Assembly (NCBI GenBank): GCA_911728435.2
Contig: OU452201.1
Location: 28,024,001-28,088,000, forward strand
DNA: 64,000 bases
Direction of reading: 5' to 3'
From: Apoderus coryli
Taxonomy: Eukaryota; Arthropoda; Insecta; Coleoptera; Attelabidae
Under the pieces are notes generated by a model, which searched no databases, had not been told where the DNA came from, and worked only from the letters and a program-made list of their open reading frames with translations. Shown in pieces: positions 42,550-52,805 of this stretch; positions within the stretch are counted from its first letter, which is position 1, and every line of letters begins with the position of its first letter. Made by a program: the position numbers and the translations under genes.

Positions 42550-43535
42550 TTAGAATAAATTTATTTATTTGCAGGAAACAAATACAGGTGGTAACCCAAT
42601 TACACTGCTTCATATAACTTATCTTAACTAACTTTAAATCTATATTTAATCTAGCTTATCACAAATTTACGATTTTATTACACAATTTACATTTAGTTAA
42701 GTAGTAGCTTTCTATATGTTACTGAGGTGACTAATTATCTTTAACTTAAACTGCCTGTAACTGGTTTCCAATATATCACCAATTTCCTGTAGTTGATTGT
42801 AGTTCATAATCATCATATTGATAGGAGCCTTGTACTGGTAGCTTGTTCTTGGTGTTGTTATGAGAAATGTTTGGTTATTTTTGAGGCGTGTTTTACTGAT
42901 TGGAATAGTGAAGTTAATAGATGTTAAAGATCTGCGGTCGGATGTCATGTTATTAATAATCTTATATAGGTACAGGATACTTGTCAATATCCTCCTATTA
43001 TATAAAGAAAGTTGTTCGAAATAGTCCCTTTTAAGTAAAAAATCAGCTAATCGGATTTTTTTTTAACTCTTTCAATCATCAATGTATATTTGGTATACAT
43101 TGGTGACCACACTATGGAACAGTATTCCAGTTTCGAGCGTATATTTGCGGTATAAAGAATGGAGAGGGTTTATTTATTTTTAAACGTTTTGAAATTTCGA
43201 ACGATAAAACCTAGATTCTTGTAGGACTTGTTGGTTATGTGTGAAATGTGGTCTGAAAATGAGAGTTTAGTATCAAATATAATGCCTAGAGCACTTACAG
43301 TGGTGACTTTTTGTAGAGGATGTTGGTTTAGGTTGTAATTTATTTTTTGTCTTGCATAATATGTATAAGACATAGATTTACATTTGTCTATGTTAAATGG
43401 AAGTAGATTGTCCCTCGACCCGTTACCAAGACCATCCAAATCCGCTTGGAGAGCAGTAGGGTCATGGGGGTTACGTATGATCCTATACACTTTCAAGTCG
43501 TCGGCGAATAAAGAGCATTAAAGCATTAAAAATAA
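42550..43535 (-). pseudogene. jockey-group LINE, 3' half of reverse transcriptase (split by Penelope)
   Basis: On the minus strand the catalytic block LFADDLKVYR is followed by LQADLDGLGNG, FNIDKCKSMSY, LGIIFDTKLSFSDHI and YKNLGFIVRNF. After a stop come RSKLEYCSIVWSP and the C-terminal region TSILYLYKIINN to a stop at 42712. The 3' end near 42550 is AT-rich with TTTATTTATT repeats. It is the downstream half of the same LINE as 47422-48650. Stops and a deletion between LFL and LFADD (about 15-20 residues compared with relatives) make it non-functional. Confidence 0.85.
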
Positions 43536-43630
43536 ATCTTAAATGTTTCGTGCCTTGTGATGTAAATATTTGGTGAACTTCGTGGGTAGTAAGGCAACAA
43601 GTAAAACAAAGTTACAACACTTTATTTAAA

Positions 43631-43675
43631 GTCAGCGACGTTTCGTGGATTAATGTCCACTTTTTCAAGCTACAA
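43631..43675 (-). ncRNA. hammerhead-like end of the inverted Penelope copy
   Basis: Mirror of the motif at 47317-47358, with the same GTGGA...TCCAC stem and GAAAC-GTC segment. Confidence 0.5.
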
Positions 43676-44011
43676 ATAAAAACTTATAAGAACATGACAA
43701 TTTAGAATCAAATATAAATCAGGTATATAAACATAAAATTGCAATTAATTACCTTTCTTTTTTCAAAGTGTTGATTACATAGAAATAAAATATGTTGTTA
43801 AAGTCATCATAAAGTAGAACGACAGAAAAAACCATAAGAACAGTTGTTGGTTCGAGTATAAATTCTGGTCTAAACACTTAAATCTAAATATCATGGTCAA
43901 TAAATATTGTAAAATTCGTTAAAAGTATATCAATAAATAAAACAAAAACGATTAGGTACAACATAAAAAATATATAAGACATATTGGTGAACTATACAGA
44001 CCCAAAACAAA

Positions 44012-44018
44012 TACAAGG

Positions 44019-44052
<34 letters not shown>
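44012..44052. repeat. (TA)n tract in Penelope 3' region, left copy
   Basis: A (TA)n run lies between the coding end (CAGAGGCACCC) and the 3' terminal region. Its mirror is at about 46936-46968, slightly different in length. Confidence 0.85.
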
Positions 44053-44054
<2 letters not shown>

Positions 44055-44066
44055 GGCACCCTAAAT

Positions 44067-45035
44067 TCATAATGATAACCGTACTTTGTATTTTTGCAAT
44101 AAATCCATATACAGGTTACTCAAACTCTGCGTGTCAGTTGTTAAGTTAACCGTATCATGCAAATTAATCTGAAGCATCTCACTGACATTACGCTTCCCAT
44201 AGTTGGATTCCCTATCAAGGACCTCAACAGACTCAAACTTAAAGAGATGTCCATTATCAAAATGGTGAATGGCAAGAGCTGTCTTTTCAATTTTTTGCTG
44301 GTTGTGATTCTTACAATCGTTCTTGTGTTGTTTCACTCTATTATTTAAATATTGTTTTGTTTGGCCAATATAATACTTTCCACATTCACATGGAATTCCA
44401 TACACCAAATTTGATTGTTTCTCAAATGGGATTGGATCTTTCAGTTTTGTGTAGAACTGATTCAAAGTATTAATATTATAAAAGGCCAATTTTATATTCG
44501 TTTCCCTAAGAACATATTTAACACTATACGAAAGTCCCTCAATGAAAGGGAACCTGCAATATTTGTAACTCTGTACATTGTCCATATTAGAATCGGTTGT
44601 AACCATAATATTGTTATTTTGAGAACTGTGATGTGTTATGCATCTGTTAATAAACGATTTTGGGTAATTATTTTTCTTCAGAATATTCACTATCTTACTT
44701 ATGTTAGCAGCATGAAATCGAGGGTCACTTAATTTACATGCTCTCTCGACAAGTCCCCTGATTGTGGATATTTTTTGACTTGTGGGATGGTTTGAGAAAT
44801 AATTAATTATTCTATCCGAACTTGTGGGTTTCTTATACCAATCAGCAGATACGCTGCCATCACTGTTTCTAATCACCAAAACATCCAGAAACGGTATCCG
44901 ATTGTTAATCTCAAATTCGATAGTAAATTGGAGGTTCTTATGGTAAGAATTAAAAAATTGAACTACATCCCCAGAATAACACTTGGGGATAGCGACTATT
45001 GTATCATCAACGTAAACTTTCATCAATGGAACATC
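44067..45035 (-). pseudogene. Penelope polyprotein, C-terminal part (inverted, 5'-truncated copy)
   Basis: On the minus strand the frame enters the element at DVPLMKVYVDDTIVAIP, the reverse transcriptase catalytic block with YVDD. It runs intact through FLDVLVIRN, the linker and the GIY-YIG nuclease (GIPCECGKYYIGQT) to a stop at 44067. The N-terminal reverse transcriptase motifs are missing, and the first 14 or so codons of the open frame come from the other copy. It differs from the plus-strand copy at few sites (for example LHDTVNLTTD against LHNTVNLRTD), so duplication was recent. Confidence 0.85.
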
Positions 45036-46922
45036 AATACAATTATTAAGGATGTTGAGGATTTTTTGTCTCAAGAGTCGTATTTGAACAACAAAGATGC
45101 TAATGTTTTACGACTTCAGATAGTTAACGCGGTTACTAATTTTTATAATAATAATGAGTCAACTAATAAAAAACATAAGGTTCTGGATTCGTATTGTAGA
45201 ATAACTAGAAATTTTCTTAGGGATAACTCTGATTTGATATTGTCTAAGTCCGACAAGGGTAACTCTACCGTTGTAATGTATCGTCATGAGTATGAACAAT
45301 TGATGATAGATATGTTGTCAAATCAGGAAATATACAAAGAGTCTAGAAAGGACCCAACATTGAAATATCAGACCAGGGCAAACAGTTTGATATCCAGTTT
45401 ACGGGAATGTGATCAGATGGATGGGAGACGTGAAAGGATGTTAAGGATTTCAAATGCTGTGCCTCCAAAGATTTATGGCCTGCGGAAAACGCATAAGTCT
45501 GAACCAAGTTTAAGACCAGTAGTCAGTTGTATCAATTCTCCTTGTTACAACATAGCGTCCGTGTTAAGTGAGATTTTGACTCCGGTTACTTCTACATTTA
45601 TTTATAATGTTCGTAATTCTTTTGATTTTGTTTCCTCACTTAGTGAGATTGTGTTGCCAAGGAATTATATTCTTGTTTCTTTAGACGTAAAGTCTTTGTT
45701 TACAAACATTCCAAAGACGTTAGTTATCAACATAATCAGAAGGAAATGGCAACATATTTCAGCTTATGTTAATGTATCGAGACAGGTGCTTATTGACATT
45801 GTTTCATTCTGTTTCGAATCGAGTTATTTTTCTTACCAAAATAAGATTTATTTGCAATTGGATGGAAGTGATATGGGTAATCCAGCTAGTCCTGTCCTGG
45901 CGAGTTTCGTCATGAATGATTTGGTGGAACACGTGATTAGTATCTTGCCATTTGATGTTCCATTGATGAAAGTTTACGTTGATGATACAATAGTCGCTAT
46001 CCCCAAGTGTTATTCTGGGGATGTAGTTCAATTTTTTAATTCTTACCATAAGAACCTCCAATTTACTATCGAATTTGAGATTAACAATCGGATACCGTTT
46101 CTGGATGTTTTGGTGATTAGAAACAGTGATGGCAGCGTATCTGCTGATTGGTATAAGAAACCCACAAGTTCGGATAGAATAATTAATTATTTCTCAAACC
46201 ATCCCACAAGTCAAAAAATATCCACAATCAGGGGACTTGTCGAGAGAGCATGTAAATTAAGTGACCCTCGATTTCATGCTGCTAACATAAGTAAGATAGT
46301 GAATATTCTGAAGAAAAATAATTACCCAAAATCGTTTATTAACAGATGCATAACACATCACAGTTCTCAAAATAACAATATTATGGTTACAACCGATTCT
46401 AATATGGACAATGTACAGAGTTACAAATATTGCAGGTTCCCTTTCATTGAGGGACTTTCGTATAGTGTTAAATATGTTCTTAGGGAAACGAATATAAAAT
46501 TGGCCTTTTATAATATTAATACTTTGAATCAGTTCTACACAAAACTGAAAGATCCAATCCCATTTGAGAAACAATCAAATTTGGTGTATGGAATTCCATG
46601 TGAATGTGGAAAGTATTATATTGGCCAAACAAAACAATATTTAAATAATAGAGTGAAACAACACAAGAACGATTGTAAGAATCACAACCAGCAAAAAATT
46701 GAAAAGACAGCTCTTGCCATTCACCATTTTGATAATGGACATCTCTTTAAGTTTGAGTCTGTTGAGGTCCTTGATAGGGAATCCAACTATGGGAAGCGTA
46801 ATGTGAGTGAGATGCTTCAGATTAATTTGCATAATACGGTTAACTTAAGAACTGACACGCAGAGTTTGAGTAACCTGTATATGGATTTATTGCAAAAATA
46901 CAAAGTACGGTTATCATTATGA
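44928..46922 (+). CDS. Penelope reverse transcriptase-GIY-YIG polyprotein, N-truncated chimera, 664 aa
   Basis: Penelope proteins copy element RNA and cut target DNA with a GIY-YIG nuclease instead of an AP-like enzyme. Residues 1-35 are antisense sequence of the inverted copy and not native protein. Native sequence starts near residue 36 (INTIIKDVEDFL). Visible motifs: LSKSDKGNSTVVM (105-117), LRPVVSCINSP (195-205), SLDVKSLFTNIP (251-262), MGNPASPVLASF (316-327), YVDDT (350-354), FLDVLV (391-396), YKKPT (409-413), GIPCECGKYYIGQT (555-568) and NNRVKQH (573-579). The frame has no internal stop. Compared with usual insect Penelope proteins the N-terminus is shortened by an estimated 150-200 residues, so this is unlikely to be functional as it stands. 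Confidence 0.9.
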   Translation: MEVLMVRIKKLNYIPRITLGDSDYCIINVNFHQWNINTIIKDVEDFLSQESYLNNKDANVLRLQIVNAVTNFYNNNESTNKKHKVLDSYCRITRNFLRDNSDLILSKSDKGNSTVVMYRHEYEQLMIDMLSNQEIYKESRKDPTLKYQTRANSLISSLRECDQMDGRRERMLRISNAVPPKIYGLRKTHKSEPSLRPVVSCINSPCYNIASVLSEILTPVTSTFIYNVRNSFDFVSSLSEIVLPRNYILVSLDVKSLFTNIPKTLVINIIRRKWQHISAYVNVSRQVLIDIVSFCFESSYFSYQNKIYLQLDGSDMGNPASPVLASFVMNDLVEHVISILPFDVPLMKVYVDDTIVAIPKCYSGDVVQFFNSYHKNLQFTIEFEINNRIPFLDVLVIRNSDGSVSADWYKKPTSSDRIINYFSNHPTSQKISTIRGLVERACKLSDPRFHAANISKIVNILKKNNYPKSFINRCITHHSSQNNNIMVTTDSNMDNVQSYKYCRFPFIEGLSYSVKYVLRETNIKLAFYNINTLNQFYTKLKDPIPFEKQSNLVYGIPCECGKYYIGQTKQYLNNRVKQHKNDCKNHNQQKIEKTALAIHHFDNGHLFKFESVEVLDRESNYGKRNVSEMLQINLHNTVNLRTDTQSLSNLYMDLLQKYKVRLSL

Positions 46923-46934
46923 ATTTAGGGTGCC

Positions 46935-46970
<36 letters not shown>

Positions 46971-47316
46971 CCTTGTATTTGTTTTGGGTCTGTATAGTTC
47001 ACCAATATGTCTTATATATTTTTTATGTTGTACCTAATCGTTTTTGTTTTATTTATTGATATACTTTTAACGAATTTTACAATATTTACTGACCATGATA
47101 TTTAGATTTAAGTGTTTAGACCAGAATTTATACTCGAACCAGCAACTGTTCTTATGGTTTTTTCTGTCGTTCTACTTTATGATGACTTTAACAACATATT
47201 TTATTTCTATGTAATCAACACTTTGAAAAAAGAAAGGTAATTAATTGCAATTTTATGTTTATATACCTGATTTATATTTGATTCTAAATTGTCATGTTCT
47301 TATAAGTTTTTATTTG

Positions 47317-47358
47317 TAGCTTGAAAAAGTGGACATTAATCCACGAAACGTCGCTGAC
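47317..47358 (+). ncRNA. hammerhead-like end of the Penelope element (degenerate core)
   Basis: AGC precedes TTGAAAAA in place of CTGATGA. A perfect stem follows (GTGGA...TCCAC), then GAAA, C-GTC and GCTGAC, where GCT pairs with AGC. The palindromic ACGT would give a near-zero stem III, the layout proposed to work as a dimer in Penelope hammerheads. The changed first core segment probably weakens or abolishes cleavage. Confidence 0.5.
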
Positions 47359-47421
47359 TTTAAATAAAGTGTTGTAACTTTGTTTTACTTGTTGCCTTAC
47401 TACCCACGAAGTTCACCAAAT

Positions 47422-48650
47422 ATTAAAAATAAAATTGGACCTAAGGTGCTTCCTTGTGGTACACCCGACGTCGAAATAAATGAGTCTGAACTGCACCCCA
47501 AAATTGATACATATTGTGGTCTGTCGACTAAGTACCTATGACTTTAACAGGTTGCTAAGTTCAGAAGATATTGAAAAATTTTTTAATTTGCCGATTAGAA
47601 TATTGTGGTTCACCTTATTAAAAGCTTTAGCAAAGTCTGTGTAGACCGCATCTACTTGATTGCCATTCGCTAGAATGTCCGTTGTATAGTTTACAAAGTC
47701 TGTTAAGTTCCCGGCTGTTGATCTATTTAACCGAAAGCCTTGTTGAGCCTCACTTAGTCTGTTTTTCAGATGGTGGTTTAGTTTTTTACATATTATCATT
47801 TCAAATATTGTGGCAATGTTAGACAGTACAGCTATTGACCTATAATCTGTAACATCTCCCCTGCCGTCGCTTTTATATATTGGTGTTATTTTTGATATTT
47901 TGAGGGATTGAGGATTTGGTTTTTCAGGGATAAATTAATTATTACAGAAAGTTGTGAAAGTATGTTCTTGCAACCTTTCAAAATAAATCTAGGAATAAGA
48001 TCATGGCCTAGGCATTTCTTATTTTTTAATTGTGCAATAGCTGTGCTTGCTTCAGCCTCCGTTACGAAATGTATATTAAAATATGATTCATTGTTAAGGA
48101 TAGTTTGATCTTCGTCAGGCATTTCTGAATCCACATAAACAGTTTGAAAGTACGTAGCAAAAGCTCCTGCGATCTCCTGCATTCCAAAGTATGTATGGTT
48201 TTCGAAAACCATCTGCCTTGGTATATATGTGCAGTTTTTTTTTTGATTTAATAAAGTTCCAAAATTTGGTGGGAGTTTCTTGTATAGATTGCTCGAAATT
48301 AGAAGTGTATTCAGTGTAGGCTTTTTTTATATCTTTTTTTATTTTAGATCTTAAGAATTTGAATGTTTTTAGACACTGTGTTAGTTTGGTTTTTTTTGTA
48401 TAGTTTTAAATTTCTTTCTTTTGATTTAATGGCCAAATCTATTGTTTACCGGTATGTTTGCAGGATTTATATTAGAGTCTCCTAGGATGATGTAGTTAGT
48501 TATTTTTAGTATTGTTAATTCTCAATTCAAAAGATCAAAAAAGTCTTCATAATGAGTAATATTGGTGTTAGGGGGTATATAAACTACAAATATTTCAAGT
48601 GGATTTGGGCGGAGATTAATTTTTACACTGACTATAATTACTTATATTTT
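47422..48650 (-). pseudogene. jockey-group LINE, endonuclease end and 5' half of reverse transcriptase
   Basis: On the minus strand the sequence begins with the endonuclease tail (NPLEIFVVYIPPNTNITHYE, then YIILGDSN). The linker follows (TPTKFWNFIKSKK) and TYFQTVYVDSE. Next come reverse transcriptase motifs: AIAQLKNKKCLGHDLIP, MIICKKLNHHLKNRLSEAQQ, QGFRLNRSTAGNLTD, YTDFAKAFNKVNHNIL and GVPQGSTLGPILFLIF. It stops there because the Penelope pair is inserted, and continues at 43535. Stops occur in several places. The 5' end near 48650 abuts the Crypton-like recombinase, so the LINE is 5'-truncated. Confidence 0.85.
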
Positions 48651-49227
48651 GAATATTTCCTGATGTCGAAGGACCATTCTCAATTTGTCCCAAAATTTTC
48701 ATTGCTGTTCGTTTTTTATTTTCAGCAGAAATTTCGATATTGCCTTCAGCGACAGAATTGCTCTTCCAGCCACCATGTCTTTTTATATTCAAAAGATCTT
48801 CCCTAGAATCAGCCAAAAGTGTGGATGAAGATCTTCGAAAGCGATGTCCAGTATATTCTCTTGGATTAGGCAATTCAAGAAATTGGGCAATTAATTTCGG
48901 CACATTACCAATAGTATTTATACCAATTGGTTGTTTTGTGCATTTTCCAGCCCGGTATCCAACAGAAAATCGCTTATGTTCGAAATTTTTAGGTCTCAAT
49001 TCAACGTAATCTCTGACGACTTTAACTAGATTCACGGCGTCAATATTTCCACATGTTATAAAAAATTCTCGAGACACCTTTGTTTTGGTATTTGGTATAG
49101 TAATTTGATAGCATTTTCCTTGATCTTTCATATTTTCAATCAACATATTTGTTAGCTCTTCCCGCCGAAAAGCGCCAGCCAAACCAAATATCAATATAAC
49201 CTTGAAGTAAATATTATATGAATACAC
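48616..49227 (-). pseudogene. Crypton-like tyrosine recombinase fragment with Tyr-to-Asn change
   Basis: Tyrosine recombinases cut and rejoin DNA through a covalent Tyr intermediate. The 203-codon frame shows the expected order: GLAGAFRREEL with the first Arg (21 or 22), the core KRFSVGYRAGKCTKQPIGIN (85-104), YTGHRFRRSS with His128 and Arg131 (HxxR), and LNIKRHGGWKSNSVAEG with His151. The position expected for the nucleophile reads EGNIE (Asn163), where relatives read EGYIE. AAT differs from a Tyr codon by one base. The frame has no ATG, and the N-terminal DNA-binding half is missing. The last residues run into the neighbouring LINE. The closest relatives I know are the Crypton-type and domesticated recombinases of insects. 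Confidence 0.75.
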
Positions 49228-49569
49228 CGTTTTATAATATACACAAGAGTCTTACCTTTTTTTAAGATTTTAACCCCTTTTCACACTCTTTTCGAACGCC
49301 CATGTGATCTAATTTTTTTATGGCTAATGCTTTAGTTTAGACCTAAGTTTAAGAAGTGTTTTTTATAGTTTTTACCCTTGTTTAAACCCCTTGCCTACGC
49401 TCAATGTCTTCTAAAAATTAATCAGCACCAACACATATCATGTAGATTTTTTTTCCTTATTTTCTTGAACCATTGATATTTATAATTTTTTGGATATCAT
49501 TATTGTAGTTTTTTGTTCGTATTAACAACAAAAGTTTTTTTTATTTCATGTCAAACTTCTTTTTTTCCT

Positions 49570-49612
49570 TCGACGTTTCGACAAACAAATTTTTGCCTTC
49601 TTCAGGATTTAT
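49570..49612 (-). ncRNA. hammerhead-like motif 6 (CTGAAGA core)
   Basis: On the minus strand CTGAAGA (49599-49605) is followed by stem II GGCAAA...TTTGTC (one G-T pair), GAAA, C-GTC and GAAGG. Stem I pairing is only about 2 bp. The AACGTC ending matches the style of Penelope termini, so this is probably the end of an otherwise unrecognised Penelope copy. An LTR-2 insertion lies just upstream on that strand. Confidence 0.5.
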
Positions 49613-49747
49613 TTTTCAATTAGTCTAGAAACGTATAATTAATTAAATTAAAATAAATCACTATTTTTTTCCTATAAGGTCAGTCTAAGAAATCTTTAAA
49701 TATAAATAGATATAATTTTCAAAAATACCTATTTACGTATAAAATGT

Positions 49748-51378
49748 TGTAACAAAACAAAGACACACTGGCAATTGAATATACTTTTGTCTTACCCTGT
49801 ATATATATTTGGATAGTTTATAGATATTTTCTCTTAGTTTTATAGTTTTATACCTAACATGTCTGAAAGTCTAATATTTTTGTAAATATGATACATCTGC
49901 AAGTAATAAATTTATTATCTTGGGTGCCTGTGATAAAGAATCGATACCTAGAACAGGACCTTTTTCTAGTCGAAAATATAATGTTTGTTTATGAGTTAGT
50001 TGAAAAGATAAATGCATATATTAGAAAAGATACCCAGATGTTTTAGTTACAGGGTGGTCACTTTCAACATTATCGAAATACCTTCATATAAATTAAATGT
50101 CGGACTTTTATTATTATTATATACTGAAGCTAATGGGAGGGCGTCACGGTTTCCCATATCAAAGAATATATATAAAGGGCGAATAAAAAAACAATGGGTT
50201 TTTGTCCAGTCGCTGATTCGGGAGATTGAAAAGTCATTATAAAATCGTATTGTTTCTTGCTTTACAAATGGTAGTGACTGGGTAATCTTTTGAACGAACT
50301 CTAACATAAGATACCTAAGTAACAACAATCATCCCAGTCGACATAAAAATGTATTTTATTTCAAAGACGTAAACTACTGCCACCCTGTAGTTGTATTTTA
50401 TAGGGGTGTATGTTCAATGCTCTTTTCTTATTGGCCATTTTTCATTCTGTAGTACCTACTTGTCATTGTTATGAGGCAATTTTGGAAATGCAATAGGACT
50501 TTCGAGTTAGATTCGTTTTAGCCTTGGTAGGGTCTAGAAGTACCAATTGTATAAAGTTAAATTAAATATTTTAATTTGTTTTTGAACTTAGTAGATTTAT
50601 CACAGTTAAGAATTATTTTCTAGTTTTTGTGTCAAAGTATGCCAGTCCATTTCTTTTTCATTCTGAAATAGTGAATTTTTCTAAAGTTAAAGTTTCCGTA
50701 AGTTTTTGTTATTCTTGTTTTAATTGAAGGCCTTTTTGTTTTCTAATAAGTTTTAATAAGGATTAAAGTTTGTTCTTAACGTAAAGGAGTTATATTTCGA
50801 ATAGTAGAATTTAATCTCTGTTATAAATTCAGTTTTCAATTGTAATTAAAGTTTCGGATGGGAGTTAATATAATTATTCGTAATTATATTAATTTTCCTA
50901 CTTTAAGTTGTAAAGTAATGACTAAGATTTTCTTTTAAATTTTCATTTTCTTTTAATAGTTTTATTCTTTTTTTTTTATTTATAGATATTTATTTCTTTG
51001 TTGTTATTCACTTTCCTTATTAATTTTAATTATTAAATTTAGTTGATTTGAAAAGCCCAAATCGTGTGTTTTATTTCAAATATAGTTTCATTATGTTGTT
51101 GAACAGAAGGGTCGTTTAATTAATAATTTTCTTTTAAATAAGTGGTGCGTGACCGGCAGAGATCCAGAATTATAAAAGGTTAGTAAATTTTACATTACTT
51201 TAATACAGATTAATAAAGTTGTTATTCTTTCATTGTTCTTCTTTAATTAAAACCGCTCGTAAAGCTTGAATCGAACCAGTAACAATTTGAATAGCATATA
51301 GGGGTTCATTTGGGTTGGGCTATAAAATTAGTATTCTTTCTGAATGTACACAACACCCGCTAATTCAAAATGGTTACA
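49748..51378 (-). repeat. LTR-2 family solo LTR, copy B
   Basis: It is inverted relative to copies A and C. The left end is TGTAACAAAACAAAGACAC and the right end is GCTAATTCAAAATGGTTACA. The flanks are an exact ATGT duplication (49744-49747 and 51379-51382). The nested block TACAGGGTGGTCACTTTC ... CCACCCTGTA (about 50048-50390) carries a 93-codon frame that is also readable in copy A up to a stop. This is likely DNA conservation rather than selection. Confidence 0.8.
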
Positions 51379-51382
51379 ATGT

Positions 51383-52520
51383 CATCAAGTGAGGATGAAG
51401 TTTTACTGCAAAGCTGTGTGCGTTTTTGACAAATAATATATAACTACATTATTTTATTAAAAAAATAAAACCCCAAAAAGCAAAAAAGGCGATAGTGGAT
51501 TACACAAATGTATAAACATCCACGACAATATACTGGCTCTATTTTCTTAAATGACTTGCGGTTAGATCATAATAATAATCATTTATTGCCTAACAGCACC
51601 AGCCCAATTACAAGACATAAATTACATAGTTTCAACTACTAATAATTATATTTAACACTTAAAACTACAAAAGTACCAGAATGCTTATTTCAGAATATGA
51701 ATAGGTAGCCAAGGGGTCTCTATAGCTCTCAAGAACAGCTAAATAAAAGATAAAACAACGCATTTTCCAATTTGCATGTCATCAGAGAGAAATACTACAT
51801 TTTTAAGCGACAAATGTCTCATGTTGTTCTAATAGCAAAGCCTAGACGCGGTATGCGAAATGGGCTTTTAATTAACGCATCTATAATCTATATGCTGAAT
51901 AAAAGTTAGTTTAATATCCATCTGTGTTTTAAATTTATCATGTTTATTTATATTAAGTCCTCGCTGAAAAATTAGTAAATAAACCCATACCATTAACATT
52001 TAAATTGGGCGGATCCCTTTGTACATAGTGAAACAAACATTACGTTCCTAAACTTATATTGTGAAATATCGGTAATAAACAACTTATTTTTTTGTCTAAC
52101 ATCAACTGTAGTGAAATGATTTATAGTCATTGAAATCCTAGGTCGATTGCACAGATATCAAAACAAGCAACTAAAATATTTAAAATTAACAATTAGACTT
52201 TATCAGTTGGAGCCAGCATTAATTAAAATTTTATTAGCACCGTTGAAGAGGTGAATAGTAATTGCTGAAGTTTTACAGCCTGGTTTAAATTTTCAAGCTT
52301 GCCAATTATATTATCGTACTTTAATATACGTAAAACATGATCAAAATAGACAAGGCGGAAGCGAATTAGAAAGTTTAATGTTTCAGAAATGAAAAGCTTT
52401 ATTACATCTAGGAATATAGTGTATGTATTAGTTTTCCAATAGATATGATCTTGTTTTGATGTATTACGAGGTTGATTGTTGAATACCTTGTAATGCCATC
52501 GGCAGTATGATTCAAACTCT
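51383..52520. other. unassigned DNA with a LINE 3' end
   Basis: At about 51568-51640 the minus strand ends GGCAATAAATGATTATTATTA, a LINE-type 3' terminus with an ATT/TTA tail; its upstream part (to about 51900) has no readable frame. The short plus-strand reading MSSSEDEVLLQSCVRF at 51380 is too short to interpret. Confidence 0.45.
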
Positions 52521-52544
52521 GAATTGCTATATCCACCGTTATTT

Positions 52545-52760
52545 ACAGTTCGTAGTGCCTTGCTTCAAGAAGTTGATAAAGCTATTCGACAACTTAAAAA
52601 CAACGAAGCAGCTGGCTCTGCTGGCATATCTCCTCAACTTTTTAAAGAAGGAGGACCTGTGATACTGGAACATTTCCATGTTCTAATAACCAAAATATGG
52701 AACAGCGAAACAGTGCCTTCTGAAATACAAGATGCCTCAATTATCACTATATTTAAGTGG
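52545..52760 (+). pseudogene. non-LTR reverse transcriptase fragment (fingers region)
   Basis: The frame reads LLQEVDKAIRQLKNNEAAG, then GISPQLFKEGGPVILEHF and WNSETVPSEIQDASIITIF. It is the N-terminal fingers region that precedes the ...KKGD..NYRGISLL motif, where it breaks off into unrelated sequence (WASPATF). The wording is closer to RTE-like LINEs than to the jockey copies here, but this is a judgement from a short piece. No catalytic residues are present. Confidence 0.7.
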
Positions 52761-52805
52761 GCTAGTCCGGCAACTTTTGCTACACTACCCTATCTCGTCT
52801 TATAG

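Larger units (their letters stand above)
43536..47421 (+). mobile_element. Penelope-like element, inverted double copy
   Basis: A minus-strand copy (43566 to about 45035) and a plus-strand copy (about 45036-47421) meet head to head. The right arm from about 45953 on is a near-identical inverted copy of the left arm, each about 1.47 kb including 3' untranslated region, (TA)n tract and hammerhead-like end. The pair is flanked by an 11-bp match, ATTAAAAATAA (43525-43535 and 47422-47432), inside the LINE reverse transcriptase gene. The left end has about 30 extra bases before the arm. Inverted, truncated partners joined to a longer copy are a known Penelope arrangement. Confidence 0.88.

Noticed and set aside
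44157..44732. Plus-strand frames of 63 and 105 codons in the Penelope region (mirrored at 46257-46832)
   Set aside because: They are antisense shadows of the Penelope polyprotein, present twice because the element is inverted.
49202..49258. Intron upstream of the recombinase fragment (GTAAGAC donor, ACTTCAAG acceptor)
   Set aside because: The upstream sequence has an in-frame stop (TAA) immediately before the donor in the phase needed, and no recombinase-like residues are readable there.
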